DNA from: Verrucomicrobia subdivision 6 bacterium
GTDB lineage: Bacteria > Verrucomicrobiota > Verrucomicrobiia > Methylacidiphilales > Verrucolacustridaceae
Assembly (NCBI GenBank): GCA_947466515.1
Contig: CANIEM010000007.1
Span: 1 to 55,877, forward strand
Length of the DNA: 55,877 nt
Direction of reading: 5' to 3'
Program-made: the position numbers and the translations under genes
Notes under the pieces: generated by a model
The model's input: only the letters and a program-made list of their open reading frames with translations
Told to the model about the DNA's origin: nothing
Databases searched by the model: none
In this document: piece after piece, positions 1 to 8,860 of the stretch
How the letters are laid out: each line of letters opens with the position of its first letter
How positions within the stretch are numbered: position 1 is the stretch's first letter

Positions 1-1
1 A

Positions 2-892
2 GCGGAGGTGGTCATAGCCGAGGAGGGGAAGGCCGCTTGTGTGATAGCCTTGTTTGGGGTGGAGGCAGTGGCCGATGAGGGTAAGGGGAGTGGAGAAGGG
101 CCAGCGGCGGAGGAGGGAGGGAACGCGGTGTTCAGGAATAGAGAAGAGGAGTTCGTAATCCTCGCCGCGGGTGAAGGCGAGCTTGGGAGTGGCGCGAGGG
201 GAGAGGGGGATTTGGTCTGGGTGGATTTTAAATCCGATGCGGGAGGCACGGGCGAGGCGAGGGAGATCGGCGCCGAGTCCGTCGCTGAGGTCGAGCATGG
301 CGGAGGGTAATTTGTGGCGGACGAGCCATTGGCCTTCGGCGAGGCGTGGGGTGAAGGTAAGATGGCGGCGGGGCCAAGAGCCACCGAGTTTTCCCGTGAC
401 GAAAAGAAGATGCCCTGGGCGGGCACCGGAGCGGTTTGGGGAGTGGTGTTTTGCTACGGTGCCGAGGAGGGAGACGGAAAGGAGGAGTTGGCGGGTGCGG
501 ATAGTTTCGCCACCGACGATGGGGAGGCGGAGTTTTTTGGCGAGAAGAGAGAGTCCGCAATAGGCTTGGCGTAGACGCTGGGCAGAGCGGGCGTTGGGGC
601 AACCGACGGTGAGGAGGGCGGCTCGGGGAGTGGCTCCGGCGGCGGCGAGATCGCTGAGGGGGCGGGCGAGAGCTTTACGTCCGACGAGAGATGCGGGGGT
701 AGAGCGGGTGAAGTGGATGCCTTCGACCACGGCATCGGTTTTAAGAACGAGATCGAGATTTTTAGAAAAGGAAGAGAGGACGGCACAGTCGTGGCCGATT
801 CCATGCCGCAAGTTGGAGGATGGTTGGGATGAAAGCACGGAGGTCCAGCGTTGGATCCAGAGGTCTTCGGAGGGGAGTGGAAGTTTTCTCAT
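2..892 (-). CDS. thiL: Thiamine-monophosphate kinase (3' end off the window)
   Basis: ThiL phosphorylates thiamine monophosphate with ATP to thiamine diphosphate, the last step of cofactor synthesis, in the cytoplasm. I translated the minus strand by hand and found 297 codons without a stop. Family motifs appear in order: GHDCAV near the start, LKTDAVVEGIHF, the GRKALARPLSDLAAAGA helix, VGGETIRT, LDLSDGLGADLPRLA and GEDYELLFS. The last readable residues are GYDHLR. ThiL proteins normally end close to GYDHF, so only a few residues should be missing beyond base 1. The ATG at 892 overlaps the TGA of the upstream CPBP gene (ATGA), which implies translational coupling. thiE lies elsewhere in this window (about 36 kb), so the thiamine genes are not clustered. 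Confidence 0.93.
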   Translation of the reverse strand, partial: MRKLPLPSEDLWIQRWTSVLSSQPSSNLRHGIGHDCAVLSSFSKNLDLVLKTDAVVEGIHFTRSTPASLVGRKALARPLSDLAAAGATPRAALLTVGCPNARSAQRLRQAYCGLSLLAKKLRLPIVGGETIRTRQLLLSVSLLGTVAKHHSPNRSGARPGHLLFVTGKLGGSWPRRHLTFTPRLAEGQWLVRHKLPSAMLDLSDGLGADLPRLARASRIGFKIHPDQIPLSPRATPKLAFTRGEDYELLFSIPEHRVPSLLRRWPFSTPLTLIGHCLHPKQGYHTSGLPLLGYDHLR

Positions 893-1662
893 GGGAGGGG
901 AGGGCGAGAGAGGAGAAGCAGGATGCAGGTGTTGGCGTTGAAAAGAGAGTGAAGAAGAATGGAGGGCACGAGGCTATTTTTTGTGCGATAGACACCTGCG
1001 AGTGTGGCGCCGAGGAGGGTGAGTGGGATGAGGGTGGGCCCGTGGAGATGGACGGCACCGAAGGCGAGGGCGGAGAGCCACTGCGCTTGGGTGATGGAAA
1101 AGCGGGAGGTGAGCCAAGGAAAGAGAGTGCCACGAAAGAAGATTTCTTCCCAGATGGGGGCGATGATAAGGGCGTAGGTGAGAAAGGGGAGGAGGGTTTT
1201 AGCATCGCGGGCTTCAAGAAAGCGGGTCATGGCAGGTTGGGGTTCGAGAGGGAGATTAAGGGCTAGATAGAAACCTGAGCTGAGAAGGAGTAGAAAAAGG
1301 ATAGGAAAGAAAAGAGTGAGCATGGTTGCAAGGGAAAAGCCGAGATCGCGAAGGGGGTGGGACCGATGGAGGCCCCAGAGAATGAGTGGTTTTTGCCCGC
1401 TGAGGGTGGTGAGGACAATACCGACGGCGAGAGCGGTTCCAGGAAGAAGAGGAGTGGCGAGCCAAGCGCACAAGCCGAGAAGAGATGCGCCGATGAGCAT
1501 GGGCAGCGGAGCGATATTGAGGGAAGGTGATGGGGTGTGGGGTTGGGGCTGGAAGAGAAAGCGGAGGCGGGCAAAGCCACCGAAAAGGAGAAAGGCGAGG
1601 GCGGAGGCTAAAAGGATTGTGCCATAGATAAGAGCGGGGATGGGCGGGGACCAAGGAGACAT
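889..1662 (-). CDS. CPBP family intramembrane metalloprotease (CAAX/Abi type)
   Basis: A 257-residue, strongly hydrophobic protein with about seven or eight predicted membrane segments. The C-terminal half carries the three CPBP (Abi) motifs: EEIFFRG (EExxxR, about residue 170), FGAVHL and HSLFN. These supply the glutamates and histidines of the intramembrane metal site. Relatives are Rce1-like CAAX proteases and bacterial proteins linked to immunity or membrane proteolysis. The substrate here is unknown. Its TGA overlaps the thiL ATG, so the two are co-translated, although no functional link is evident. It is the first gene of the minus-strand pair and sits behind a 246-bp intergenic stretch. 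Confidence 0.88.
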   Translation of the reverse strand: MSPWSPPIPALIYGTILLASALAFLLFGGFARLRFLFQPQPHTPSPSLNIAPLPMLIGASLLGLCAWLATPLLPGTALAVGIVLTTLSGQKPLILWGLHRSHPLRDLGFSLATMLTLFFPILFLLLLSSGFYLALNLPLEPQPAMTRFLEARDAKTLLPFLTYALIIAPIWEEIFFRGTLFPWLTSRFSITQAQWLSALAFGAVHLHGPTLIPLTLLGATLAGVYRTKNSLVPSILLHSLFNANTCILLLLSRPPLP

Positions 1663-1740
1663 ATTGGGAGATTAAGGGAAAAGCGGGGTGATTTGTAATT
1701 TTTAATTTTGGATTCTTTATTTTCGATTGAGGAAGAGATA

Positions 1741-1763
1741 CTCACGCAAAGGACGCAATGGGA
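1741..1763 (+). repeat. CTCACGCAAAGG-type intergenic repeat, short copy
   Basis: A degenerate copy of a repeat seen several times in this window, with core CTCACGCAAAGGACGCAA. Other copies are near 15030, 15175, 15213, 16173 and 32884 (minus), and inside the start of the gene beginning at 15712. It lies in the AT-rich spacer between the CPBP gene and the cyclase. I see no gene in that spacer. Confidence 0.55.
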
Positions 1764-1908
1764 GGTAGGGGGGAGGGGACATTACGGCTTTATGCATAAT
1801 GTCGAAATGTGCTGGAAATTGGATTTCGACCTCTGACCCCAAAATCTGAAAAGGGGGGATGGAATCCTGGGTTGAGGGAGTGAGGGGGGTGAGGCATTGT
1901 GTGGGGGT

Positions 1909-2151
1909 ATGAAACATTCGATTGCCCTAAAGATCTTTGCCTTAGCGGTCGGGATCATTGGGCTTACGGTGCTGGTGGCGATTACGACAAACATTGAGGT
2001 AATTGGATTGGGGGGTGATGTCGAAGCTGTAGCCAGAAAAACTATTCCTTTGGCAGCTAAGATCGCGGATCTGAATGAGGCGGGTCTTTTCCGTCGGGTA
2101 GCCTTTGAGCGTCTGTATCGCGAATATGGGGAGCCGCAGCCCGATGCATAA
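1909..2151 (+). pseudogene. N-terminal fragment of class III adenylate cyclase, ended by in-frame TAA
   Basis: An 80-residue reading frame starting at ATG 1909. It begins with one membrane helix (about residues 6-28) followed by a helical periplasmic stretch typical of a four-helix-bundle sensor. It stops at TAA 2149-2151. The codons after the stop are in the same frame and continue the helical sensor directly into the cyclase ORF at 2206-3627. I read the two parts as one original gene, 1909-3627, interrupted by a single nonsense codon. A sequencing error at this base would give the same picture. Confidence 0.7.
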
Positions 2152-2205
2152 ACAATTGCAGAGGCAAAGGAAAATTTTGAGCAAAATACAACCCGTGTTT
2201 ACGAA

Positions 2206-3627
2206 TTGATCGGGAAGATCCGCGAGAGTCTTCGCGTTTTGCCGGATGAGGTCGAGGAGAGGGAGCTAAATGCTCAAATTCGGGAAGATGTTGGTCGGAT
2301 CGAAAGCTGCTTCCGTTCGACTACGGATCTAGCCCGTTCCACTTTGGCGGCTCGGCAGGCGGGAGATCGGCCAAAGGCAAGAGAGTTATTAGATTATACA
2401 GTCAAAGGACAAACGGAATTGCGGGCGTTGCGATCAAAGTTGCAGGATGTGGGTTTCAATTTGGCGGAGCTTTCTGCGGTTTGTGCAGAAAAGCGAAAAG
2501 CCCGCGTGCTTTTCAGCAGCACGGCTACGACGTTGTTGGCAGTTGTCTTGGGCTTAGGGGCAGCTTGGATTATTTCTCACAATATGGCCAAACCCTTAAT
2601 AGCTCTTTTGACCAGGACGAAGAAGGTACAGGGCGGGGATTTATCGGCCTACGTTGGCAAACTCCCAGAGGATGAGATTGGGCAGTTGGGTGAAGGCTTC
2701 AACCTGATGGTGGACGAGCTTCGGCGGAAACAGGATTTGCAAAAGGCGATTAGTTCGTACATCGATCCAAGGATCGTCGAAAAGGTGATTTTGCCAGGTC
2801 GATCAGAGGATACGATGGGACAGAAGAGGTTGATGACGGTTCTTTTTACGGATCTGGTGGGGTTTACAACTTTAGGAGAGAATTTGACGGCGGGTGGGTT
2901 GGTGCAAGTGATTAATCGTTATTTCACCTTAATGTCGGAGTGTGTGCAGAAGGAGCGGGGAGTGATCGATAAGTATATTGGGGATGCGATTATGGCATAT
3001 TGGGGGGCTCCTTTTGTCTCGGAAGAGGAGCAGGCGGCGACGGCGTGTCGGGCGGCATTGGCGCAGGTGGAGACTTTAACTCGTTTCCGTGCGGAGTTGC
3101 CCGATTTGATGGGGTTACGAAAAAATCTTCCTGAGATTAATCTGCGTATCGGAATTGCGACAGGGGAAGTGGTGGTGGGGAATATTGGGAGTGAAACGGC
3201 GCGAAGTTATACAGTGATGGGTGATACGGTGAATTTAGCATCGCGGTTGGAGTCAGCCAACACGATGTACGGCACGCGGATTCTGATTTCGGAAATGACA
3301 CAGAGGATGGTCGATAAGGAGATGGAATCGCGGGAGGTGGATTTTCTGGCGGTGAAGGGGAAGCAGGATGCTGTAGGAGTTTTTGAGTTATTGGGACGGA
3401 CAGGAGTTGTGGATGCGGGGACTCGCGCTCTGAATGAGGCTTATGGCGCTGCTTTGGCTCACTATCGGAGTCAGAAATGGGATGAGGCGACTGTCGGATT
3501 TCGGCGTTGTTTAGAAATTCGGGGTGAAGACGGACCGTCCTTTGAAATGCTGACACGAATTCCGCACTTCAAAAAGAATCCACCCCCGAACAATTGGAAT
3601 GGTTCTTGGCAAAGTTTATCAAAGTAG
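2206..3627 (+). CDS. Class III adenylate/guanylate cyclase with HAMP domain (main part of the interrupted gene)
   Basis: This 473-residue frame (TTG 2206 is the first usable start after the TAA at 2149) holds the rest of the sensor, a membrane helix at about residues 101-125, a HAMP domain (about 127-180) and a CHD cyclase domain (about 205-390). Catalytic features are visible: FTDLVGFTTL with the first metal aspartate, DKYIGDAIMAYWG with the purine-contacting lysine and second metal aspartate, and the MGDTVNLASRLE segment. The lysine and aspartate suggest ATP rather than GTP, which is inference. The tail (YRSQKWDEA, then PPPNNWNGSW) is TPR-like and closely matches the tail of the partial cyclase at 55302-55877. 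Without its first membrane helix the sensor may not work. Confidence 0.8.
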   Translation: MIGKIRESLRVLPDEVEERELNAQIREDVGRIESCFRSTTDLARSTLAARQAGDRPKARELLDYTVKGQTELRALRSKLQDVGFNLAELSAVCAEKRKARVLFSSTATTLLAVVLGLGAAWIISHNMAKPLIALLTRTKKVQGGDLSAYVGKLPEDEIGQLGEGFNLMVDELRRKQDLQKAISSYIDPRIVEKVILPGRSEDTMGQKRLMTVLFTDLVGFTTLGENLTAGGLVQVINRYFTLMSECVQKERGVIDKYIGDAIMAYWGAPFVSEEEQAATACRAALAQVETLTRFRAELPDLMGLRKNLPEINLRIGIATGEVVVGNIGSETARSYTVMGDTVNLASRLESANTMYGTRILISEMTQRMVDKEMESREVDFLAVKGKQDAVGVFELLGRTGVVDAGTRALNEAYGAALAHYRSQKWDEATVGFRRCLEIRGEDGPSFEMLTRIPHFKKNPPPNNWNGSWQSLSK

Positions 3628-3691
3628 AAGGGAATAAGAAAAGCGACTGAGGCCAGCGGGCAGACGATTCGGTTCGCCGTATGAGGATGTT

Positions 3692-5194
3692 TTAAACCTT
3701 GGCTCGAGCGTCGAGGTCTACCCAGTGGTTGCCGTCGGCTTTAAGCATCTGATCGGATTCTTGTGGGCCCCAGGATCCGGTACGGTAGAGGGCGACGGGG
3801 CTCTCTTGCCAACCTTGGCGGATGGAATCGACAATGCGCCAAGCTTCGAGGACCTCGTCGGCTCGTGTGAAGAGGGTAGAATCCCCAAAAATGGCATCGC
3901 CGAGTAATCTTTCATAGGCTTCGGGAGAGTAGGAACCGAACTCGCTGGCGTAGCAAAATTCCATATCGACGGGCTGCACTGAGCTACGTCCTGGTTGTTT
4001 GGCGTTGAAGCAAAGGTGGACTCCTTCGTCCGGTTGCAGGCGGATGTGCATGGCGTTCCGACTGAGGAGATCGCCGAATTCTGCTCGAAAGAGGGCGGCG
4101 GGTGGACGACGGAAGACGATAACGATCTCGGAGGCACGGGAGGAAAGGGCTTTGCCGGTGCGAAGATAAAAGGGGACGCCAGACCAGCGCCAATTATCAA
4201 TCTGAACTTTGAGAGCGGCGTAGGTTTCCGTAGTGGACTGTGGATTGACGCGGTCGCTTTGGCGGTAGCCTTCGTACTGGGCGCGGACGGTGCTGGCACG
4301 AACGACTTCCACTTTAGGGGTCGGAATCGATCGGAGCACTTTAACTTTCTCGTCGTGGATTGATTGAGAGCTGAGATTGGCGGGGGGTTCCATGGCGGTG
4401 ATGGAGAGAAGTTGCATCATGTGGTTTTGCACCATGTCGCGCATCGCACCGACGCCGTCATAGAAGGCCCCGCGGGTACCAACGCCCTCCTGCTCGGCCA
4501 CGGTGATCTGGACGTTATCGATCAGATTACTATTCCAGATTGGTTCCCAGATCGAGTTCGCAAAGCGGAAGTAGAGCAGATTTTGGACTGTCTCTTTGCC
4601 AAGGTAGTGATCGATACGGAAGAGATTGGTTTCGTCGAGGCAGGCGTGAAGGTCGGTGACGAGTTGGTGGGCGGAGGGGAGGTCGTGGCCGAAGGGTTTT
4701 TCCACAACGACACGTGCGGGAAGATGACGACCGACTAATCCCGCGGCAGCAAGTTGCTGGACGACTGGGGCAAAGTAGTCGGGGGAAGTGGCGAGGTAGA
4801 AAATATGTTGGGTGAGGCCGCGGGTTTTGGCTAGGTCAGCGAGGATCTTCTTGAGGGAGGCGTAGGCGGCGGGGTCGTCGAAGTTGCCTGCGTGGTAGGT
4901 AAGTTTTGGGGTGAAGTTTTTCCAATCGGTTACATCGACGGGGCGGAGGCGGGAAAACTTATCGATGCCTGCTTTCATTTCCTGGCGGAATTCGTCGTCG
5001 GCTTTCGGGCGACGGGCGAAGCCAATAATGGAGTAGTCTGCGGGGAGAGCTCCTTCGTGTTGTAGGCCAAAAAGGGCAGGGACGAGTTTGCGGGTGGTGA
5101 GATCGCCACTGGCTCCAAAGATGACCATGACGAATGGTGGGAGGACGCGGGATGGTGGAGGCGTGGCCTTTGGGGTGGGGGCGGTAGGGCTCAT
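3692..5194 (-). CDS. zwf: Glucose-6-phosphate 1-dehydrogenase
   Basis: A 500-residue NAD(P)-dependent enzyme oxidising glucose-6-phosphate to 6-phosphogluconolactone, the entry to the oxidative pentose phosphate pathway. The N-terminal Rossmann motif FGASGDLTTRKLVPALF is clear near residue 27, and the active-site signature RIDHYLGKETVQNL is present with its conserved lysine and histidine. I chose ATG 5194 because it overlaps the TGA of pgl (ATGA); another ATG lies four codons upstream. The first 20 residues are proline-rich and outside the conserved domain. With pgl it forms a two-gene unit making 6-phosphogluconate. The gene converges with the cyclase across a 64-bp spacer in which I see no clear terminator. 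Confidence 0.97.
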   Translation of the reverse strand: MSPTAPTPKATPPPSRVLPPFVMVIFGASGDLTTRKLVPALFGLQHEGALPADYSIIGFARRPKADDEFRQEMKAGIDKFSRLRPVDVTDWKNFTPKLTYHAGNFDDPAAYASLKKILADLAKTRGLTQHIFYLATSPDYFAPVVQQLAAAGLVGRHLPARVVVEKPFGHDLPSAHQLVTDLHACLDETNLFRIDHYLGKETVQNLLYFRFANSIWEPIWNSNLIDNVQITVAEQEGVGTRGAFYDGVGAMRDMVQNHMMQLLSITAMEPPANLSSQSIHDEKVKVLRSIPTPKVEVVRASTVRAQYEGYRQSDRVNPQSTTETYAALKVQIDNWRWSGVPFYLRTGKALSSRASEIVIVFRRPPAALFRAEFGDLLSRNAMHIRLQPDEGVHLCFNAKQPGRSSVQPVDMEFCYASEFGSYSPEAYERLLGDAIFGDSTLFTRADEVLEAWRIVDSIRQGWQESPVALYRTGSWGPQESDQMLKADGNHWVDLDARAKV

Positions 5195-5871
5195 GATTGA
5201 TCGCAATGGTAGATTTCGACTGTTCCGCGGTCACTACGAACCTTTGCGGCAGGGAAAGTAGCGGTAGGGTCGTCGGCGGCGAGGGCACGGATATAGGGTT
5301 CCTTGGTGGGTCCACGGGTGACGAACCAGATGGCACGAGCATAGCGGAGAAGGGTGTAGGTGGAGGTGACACGCCAGACTCCTAGCTTGGGTACGAAATT
5401 GGGGGCGATGAGGAGTTTTTCCTCTTTGAGGGCGGCGGTATCAGGAAAGAGGGATGCGGTGTGGCCGTCGTCACCGATACCGAGGAGGACGAGGTCGAAG
5501 CGGGGGGGGTCGCCGAGTTGGGTACGCACCCGTTTTTCGTATTCGCGAGCACCGATTTCGGCGGTGGCGATTTCGGTGCGGACTCGTTCAATTTGGACGC
5601 CGGTAGTTTGGAAGATTTTTTGGACCATTCTAAAGTTGCTATCTTTATGATTGGGATCGACCCAGCGTTCATCGCCGAGGTAGAGGCGGGTGGCAGCCCA
5701 AGGCCACTTAAGGGAGGCTAAGCGCTCATAGAAGGGCTTGGGGGTAGAGCCGCCTGAAAGGGAGATATTGAAAGTGCCACGCTCGCTGAGGGCTGGGCCG
5801 CCAAGGGTTTCCCAGGAAGTGATCATGGCATCGAGCCAAGCGCCCGAGTCGGAGAATTCGTGCAAAAGCAT
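5191..5871 (-). CDS. pgl: 6-phosphogluconolactonase
   Basis: A 226-residue protein that hydrolyses 6-phosphogluconolactone to 6-phosphogluconate. Conserved motifs: ISLSGGSTPKPFYERLA (sugar-phosphate isomerase-like phosphate loop), GDERWVDPNHKDSNFRM, and LLGIGDDGHTASLFP with the conserved Asp and His. A longer frame runs up to 6000, but that extension would overlap the divergent gene at 5966 and is not conserved in character. ATG 5871 gives the family's usual length. It is translationally coupled to zwf by a 4-bp ATGA overlap and diverges from the polyphosphate kinase gene across 94 bp. Confidence 0.94.
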   Translation of the reverse strand: MLLHEFSDSGAWLDAMITSWETLGGPALSERGTFNISLSGGSTPKPFYERLASLKWPWAATRLYLGDERWVDPNHKDSNFRMVQKIFQTTGVQIERVRTEIATAEIGAREYEKRVRTQLGDPPRFDLVLLGIGDDGHTASLFPDTAALKEEKLLIAPNFVPKLGVWRVTSTYTLLRYARAIWFVTRGPTKEPYIRALAADDPTATFPAAKVRSDRGTVEIYHCDQS

Positions 5872-5965
5872 AAGACAAAAGAGTGGCGAAATACCGTGCA
5901 GAAGCGACTCACAAATAGGTGGGATGAGGCTGGCAGTTTGGTTGGGGAAGAGGTAGGCAGGGAGG

Positions 5966-6691
5966 GTGAAAACTCGCCTAGAGAAGCTGGATTTGGACAA
6001 GCAGATCCGGGAGAAATCGGATTATCGGGAGAAGTTGCGCTATCTACAGCTGAAGCTCCTGCATGCACAGAGACTATTGCAGGATAGCCCTCGAAGTTTA
6101 ATTTTGGTTTTTGAGGGTCCGGATGCGGCGGGGAAGGGGGGGGTGATCAAGCGGTTGACGGAGCGATTGGATCCGAGGTTGGTGCGGGTGTGGTCGGTGG
6201 TGAAGCCGACGGAGGAGGAGAAGGGCCATCACTATCTCTGGCGGTTTTGGAATAAGATTCCAGGGGCGGGTCAGACGGCGATCTTTGATCGGAGTTGGTA
6301 TGGGCGGGTGTTAGTGGAGCGGGTGGAAAACTTTGCTAAGAAAGAGGAGTGGAAGCGGGCCTATCGAGAAATTAACGAGTTTGAGAGGACGCTAACTGAT
6401 TCTGGGGCGATCGTAATGAAATTCTTCATTCATATTACGAAATCGGAGCAGTTGCGGAGATTTGAGAGGCGGGCGGCGGATCCGTACAAGCATTGGAAGA
6501 TCAGCGAAGAGGATTGGCGGAATCGGAGAAAATGGAACGAGCATCTGGCGGCAGCGGAGGAGATGTTTGCTCGGACGAGTTCCCGATTTGCTCCGTGGAA
6601 CCTGATGGAGGGTAATTACAAGTGGTACACAAGAATCAAGGTAATGAAGGTGTTAGTGAAGCGATTGGAGCAGGAGTTTGGTTCCTTGTGA
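5966..6691 (+). CDS. ppk2: Polyphosphate kinase 2 family protein
   Basis: A 241-residue PPK2 protein, which transfers phosphate between polyphosphate and nucleotides in the cytoplasm. The P-loop reads GPDAAGKGG (about residue 51), the lid/Walker B region contains FDRSWYGRVLVERVE, and the C-terminal segment NYKWYTRIKVMK fits the family. The direction (nucleoside di- or monophosphate phosphorylation, or polyphosphate synthesis) cannot be decided from sequence alone. The start is GTG 5966, with purine-rich sequence just upstream. It is followed by a thioesterase gene that overlaps its stop codon (GTGA). Confidence 0.93.
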   Translation: MKTRLEKLDLDKQIREKSDYREKLRYLQLKLLHAQRLLQDSPRSLILVFEGPDAAGKGGVIKRLTERLDPRLVRVWSVVKPTEEEKGHHYLWRFWNKIPGAGQTAIFDRSWYGRVLVERVENFAKKEEWKRAYREINEFERTLTDSGAIVMKFFIHITKSEQLRRFERRAADPYKHWKISEEDWRNRRKWNEHLAAAEEMFARTSSRFAPWNLMEGNYKWYTRIKVMKVLVKRLEQEFGSL

Positions 6692-7098
6692 GCGGGGGTC
6701 GACCTCAAGCGGAGAGGGAGTTTACGGTTTATTTTTTCGACACGGATGCGGGTGGGGTAGCGCATAATTTGACTTATCTGCGTTGGATTGAGGCGGCGCG
6801 AACCGATTTGGCGGAAGCTATGGGTTGGGGGATTGGGGAAATGGTGGGAGGGGAGCACGGATGTCCCGTACTGACCAAGACGGAGGTAGAGTATTTGATT
6901 CCGGCGCGGTTGGGCGAGAGGGTGAAAGTCATTTCGCGATTGGGGGAGGTGGGAAAGGTTCGATTTTGGGTGGAATCGGAGGTGGTGGGAAAGAAGGGAG
7001 AATTATTTTGTCGGGCGAAGCAGGAGTTGGTTTCGGTGGATTTAAAAACGGGCAAGCCGAAAGGGTTGCGCGAAGACTGGCGTAAAAAGCACGGTTGA
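6688..7098 (+). CDS. Acyl-CoA thioesterase, YbgC/4-hydroxybenzoyl-CoA thioesterase (hotdog) family
   Basis: A 136-residue hotdog-fold protein, likely a cytoplasmic acyl-CoA thioesterase. The signature YFFDTDAGGVAHNLTYLRWIEAARTD matches the YbgC-type motif in which the aspartate of D-x-D/AGxV is catalytic. I place the start at GTG 6688, which overlaps the PPK2 stop codon. A longer frame begins at 6622, but its extra residues lie wholly inside PPK2 and are not hotdog-like. YbgC relatives often sit with tol-pal genes; none is seen here. The acyl substrate is unknown. Confidence 0.85.
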   Translation: MSGGRPQAEREFTVYFFDTDAGGVAHNLTYLRWIEAARTDLAEAMGWGIGEMVGGEHGCPVLTKTEVEYLIPARLGERVKVISRLGEVGKVRFWVESEVVGKKGELFCRAKQELVSVDLKTGKPKGLREDWRKKHG

Positions 7099-7144
7099 TG
7101 GGCGGGGTGCGTGAGGGCTTGAGGGAAATAATGAATGTGGCAGG

Positions 7145-8860
7145 ATGACTGAGATGAGATCGAAAAAGCACGTTGCCAATCCTCGGGAATGGTCGGGTCC
7201 GTTGGTGGACGGAATGGAGCGTGCGCCGAGTCGAGCCATGTTGCATGCGGTGGGTTTTTCGCAGTCTGATTTTAAAAAACCGCAGATCGGAATCGCTTCG
7301 ACGTGGAGTCAGGTGACTCCCTGTAATTCGCATATTGATGTGTTGGCCCGGGAAGCGGCGGCGGGGGCGGACGAGGCTGGGGGTAAGGCAGTGATTTTCA
7401 ACACGATTACGATTTCGGATGGGATTTCGATGGGGACAGAGGGAATGAAGTATTCTTTGGTTTCGAGAGAGGTAATTGCGGATTCGATTGAGACGGTGGC
7501 AGGGTGCGAGGGATTTGATGGGCTGGTGACGCTCGGTGGGTGCGATAAGAACATGCCTGGTTGTGTCATGGCGATGCTGCGACTGAATCGGCCTTCGGTC
7601 TTTGTCTACGGAGGAACGATTCTTCCTGGGTGTATCGGGAAGAAGCAGTTGGATATTGTCAGCGTCTTTGAGGCGGTGGGGCAGCGTGCGAAGGGTTCGA
7701 TTAGTGAGGCGCAGTTAGGGGAGATTGAGCGTTGTGCGATTCCTGGGCCGGGCTCCTGTGGTGGAATGTACACGGCGAACACGATGGCTTGTGCGATTGA
7801 GGCGATGGGGCTGAGTTTGCCGAATAGCTCAGCGATGGCGGCGGTTTCTTCAAATAAAAAGATGGATGCGAGGGAGGCAGGCAAAGCGGTGATGGGATTG
7901 GCGCGAAAAGGGATACGGCCGCGGGATATTCTTACGCGGAAGGCTTTGGAAAATGCGATTGTGGTGATTACAGCTTTGGGGGGATCGACGAATGCGGTGT
8001 TGCATTTCTTGGCGATCGCTCGGGCTGGGGGGGTGAAGTTAGAGATCGATGATATCCACAAAATTGGTCAGAGGGTTCCGGTTTTGGCGGATCTGAAACC
8101 GAGCGGAAAGTATGTCATGGCTGAGTTGGTGCGGATTGGCGGGTTGGTGCCTTTAATGAAGCGGTTGTTAGATCGGGGGCTGCTGCATGGGGATTGCATG
8201 ACGGTGACGGGCAAAACTGTGGCGGAGAATCTGAAGTTTGTTGGGGATTATCCGAAGGGGCAGGATGTGATTCGGCCTTTTTCAAATCCGATTAAGAAGA
8301 CAGGGCATTTAGTGATTTTGAGGGGAAATTTGGCGCCAGGGGGAGCGGTGGCGAAGATTAGTGGGAAAGAGGGGGAGCGGTTTGCGGGTAGGGCGAAGGT
8401 GTTTGGCTCGGAGGAGGAGGCGATGAAATCGATTTTGGCTGGGAAAATTAAAAAAGGGGATGTGGTGGTGATTCGTTATGAAGGGCCGCGAGGTGGGCCG
8501 GGCATGCGGGAAATGTTGGCTCCAACTAGTGCGATCATGGGACGGGGTTTGGGCTCGGAGGTCGCCTTGATTACGGATGGGCGATTCTCCGGTGGAACGC
8601 ACGGGTTTGTCGTGGGGCACATTACGCCCGAAGCGTATGAAGGCGGTCCCTTAGCGCTGGTGAGAAATGGGGATGCGATTGTGATTGATGCGCGGGCGAG
8701 AGAGATTCGCCTCGAGATATCTGCAGAGGAGATGAGGAAAAGGAGGAAAGGGTGGAAGAAACCCAACCCGCGGTATACGCGAGGAGTTTTAGCAAAGTTT
8801 GTTCACTTGGTGTCGGATGCGTCGCATGGGGCGGTAACGGACGAGGGGTTGAGGCTTTAA
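7145..8860 (+). CDS. ilvD: Dihydroxy-acid dehydratase
   Basis: A 571-residue Fe-S dehydratase of branched-chain amino acid synthesis. It converts 2,3-dihydroxy-3-methylbutanoate (and the isoleucine analogue) to the 2-keto acid. The three cluster cysteine regions are visible: TPCNSH near residue 60, [10 protein letters not shown] near 133, and [16 protein letters not shown] near 200. The C-terminal part has [19 protein letters not shown] with the catalytic serine. Length is normal for the family. ATG 7145 is the first in frame; another ATG three codons on is also possible. The downstream gene begins immediately after the stop, so the two are probably cotranscribed. Confidence 0.97.
   Translation: MTEMRSKKHVANPREWSGPLVDGMERAPSRAMLHAVGFSQSDFKKPQIGIASTWSQVTPCNSHIDVLAREAAAGADEAGGKAVIFNTITISDGISMGTEGMKYSLVSREVIADSIETVAGCEGFDGLVTLGGCDKNMPGCVMAMLRLNRPSVFVYGGTILPGCIGKKQLDIVSVFEAVGQRAKGSISEAQLGEIERCAIPGPGSCGGMYTANTMACAIEAMGLSLPNSSAMAAVSSNKKMDAREAGKAVMGLARKGIRPRDILTRKALENAIVVITALGGSTNAVLHFLAIARAGGVKLEIDDIHKIGQRVPVLADLKPSGKYVMAELVRIGGLVPLMKRLLDRGLLHGDCMTVTGKTVAENLKFVGDYPKGQDVIRPFSNPIKKTGHLVILRGNLAPGGAVAKISGKEGERFAGRAKVFGSEEEAMKSILAGKIKKGDVVVIRYEGPRGGPGMREMLAPTSAIMGRGLGSEVALITDGRFSGGTHGFVVGHITPEAYEGGPLALVRNGDAIVIDARAREIRLEISAEEMRKRRKGWKKPNPRYTRGVLAKFVHLVSDASHGAVTDEGLRL

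Noticed and set aside
8-602. Several overlapping plus- and minus-strand frames at the left end
   Set aside because: They lie opposite or out of frame with thiL, whose motifs are clear in the 892..2 minus frame; high GC skew opens shadow frames.
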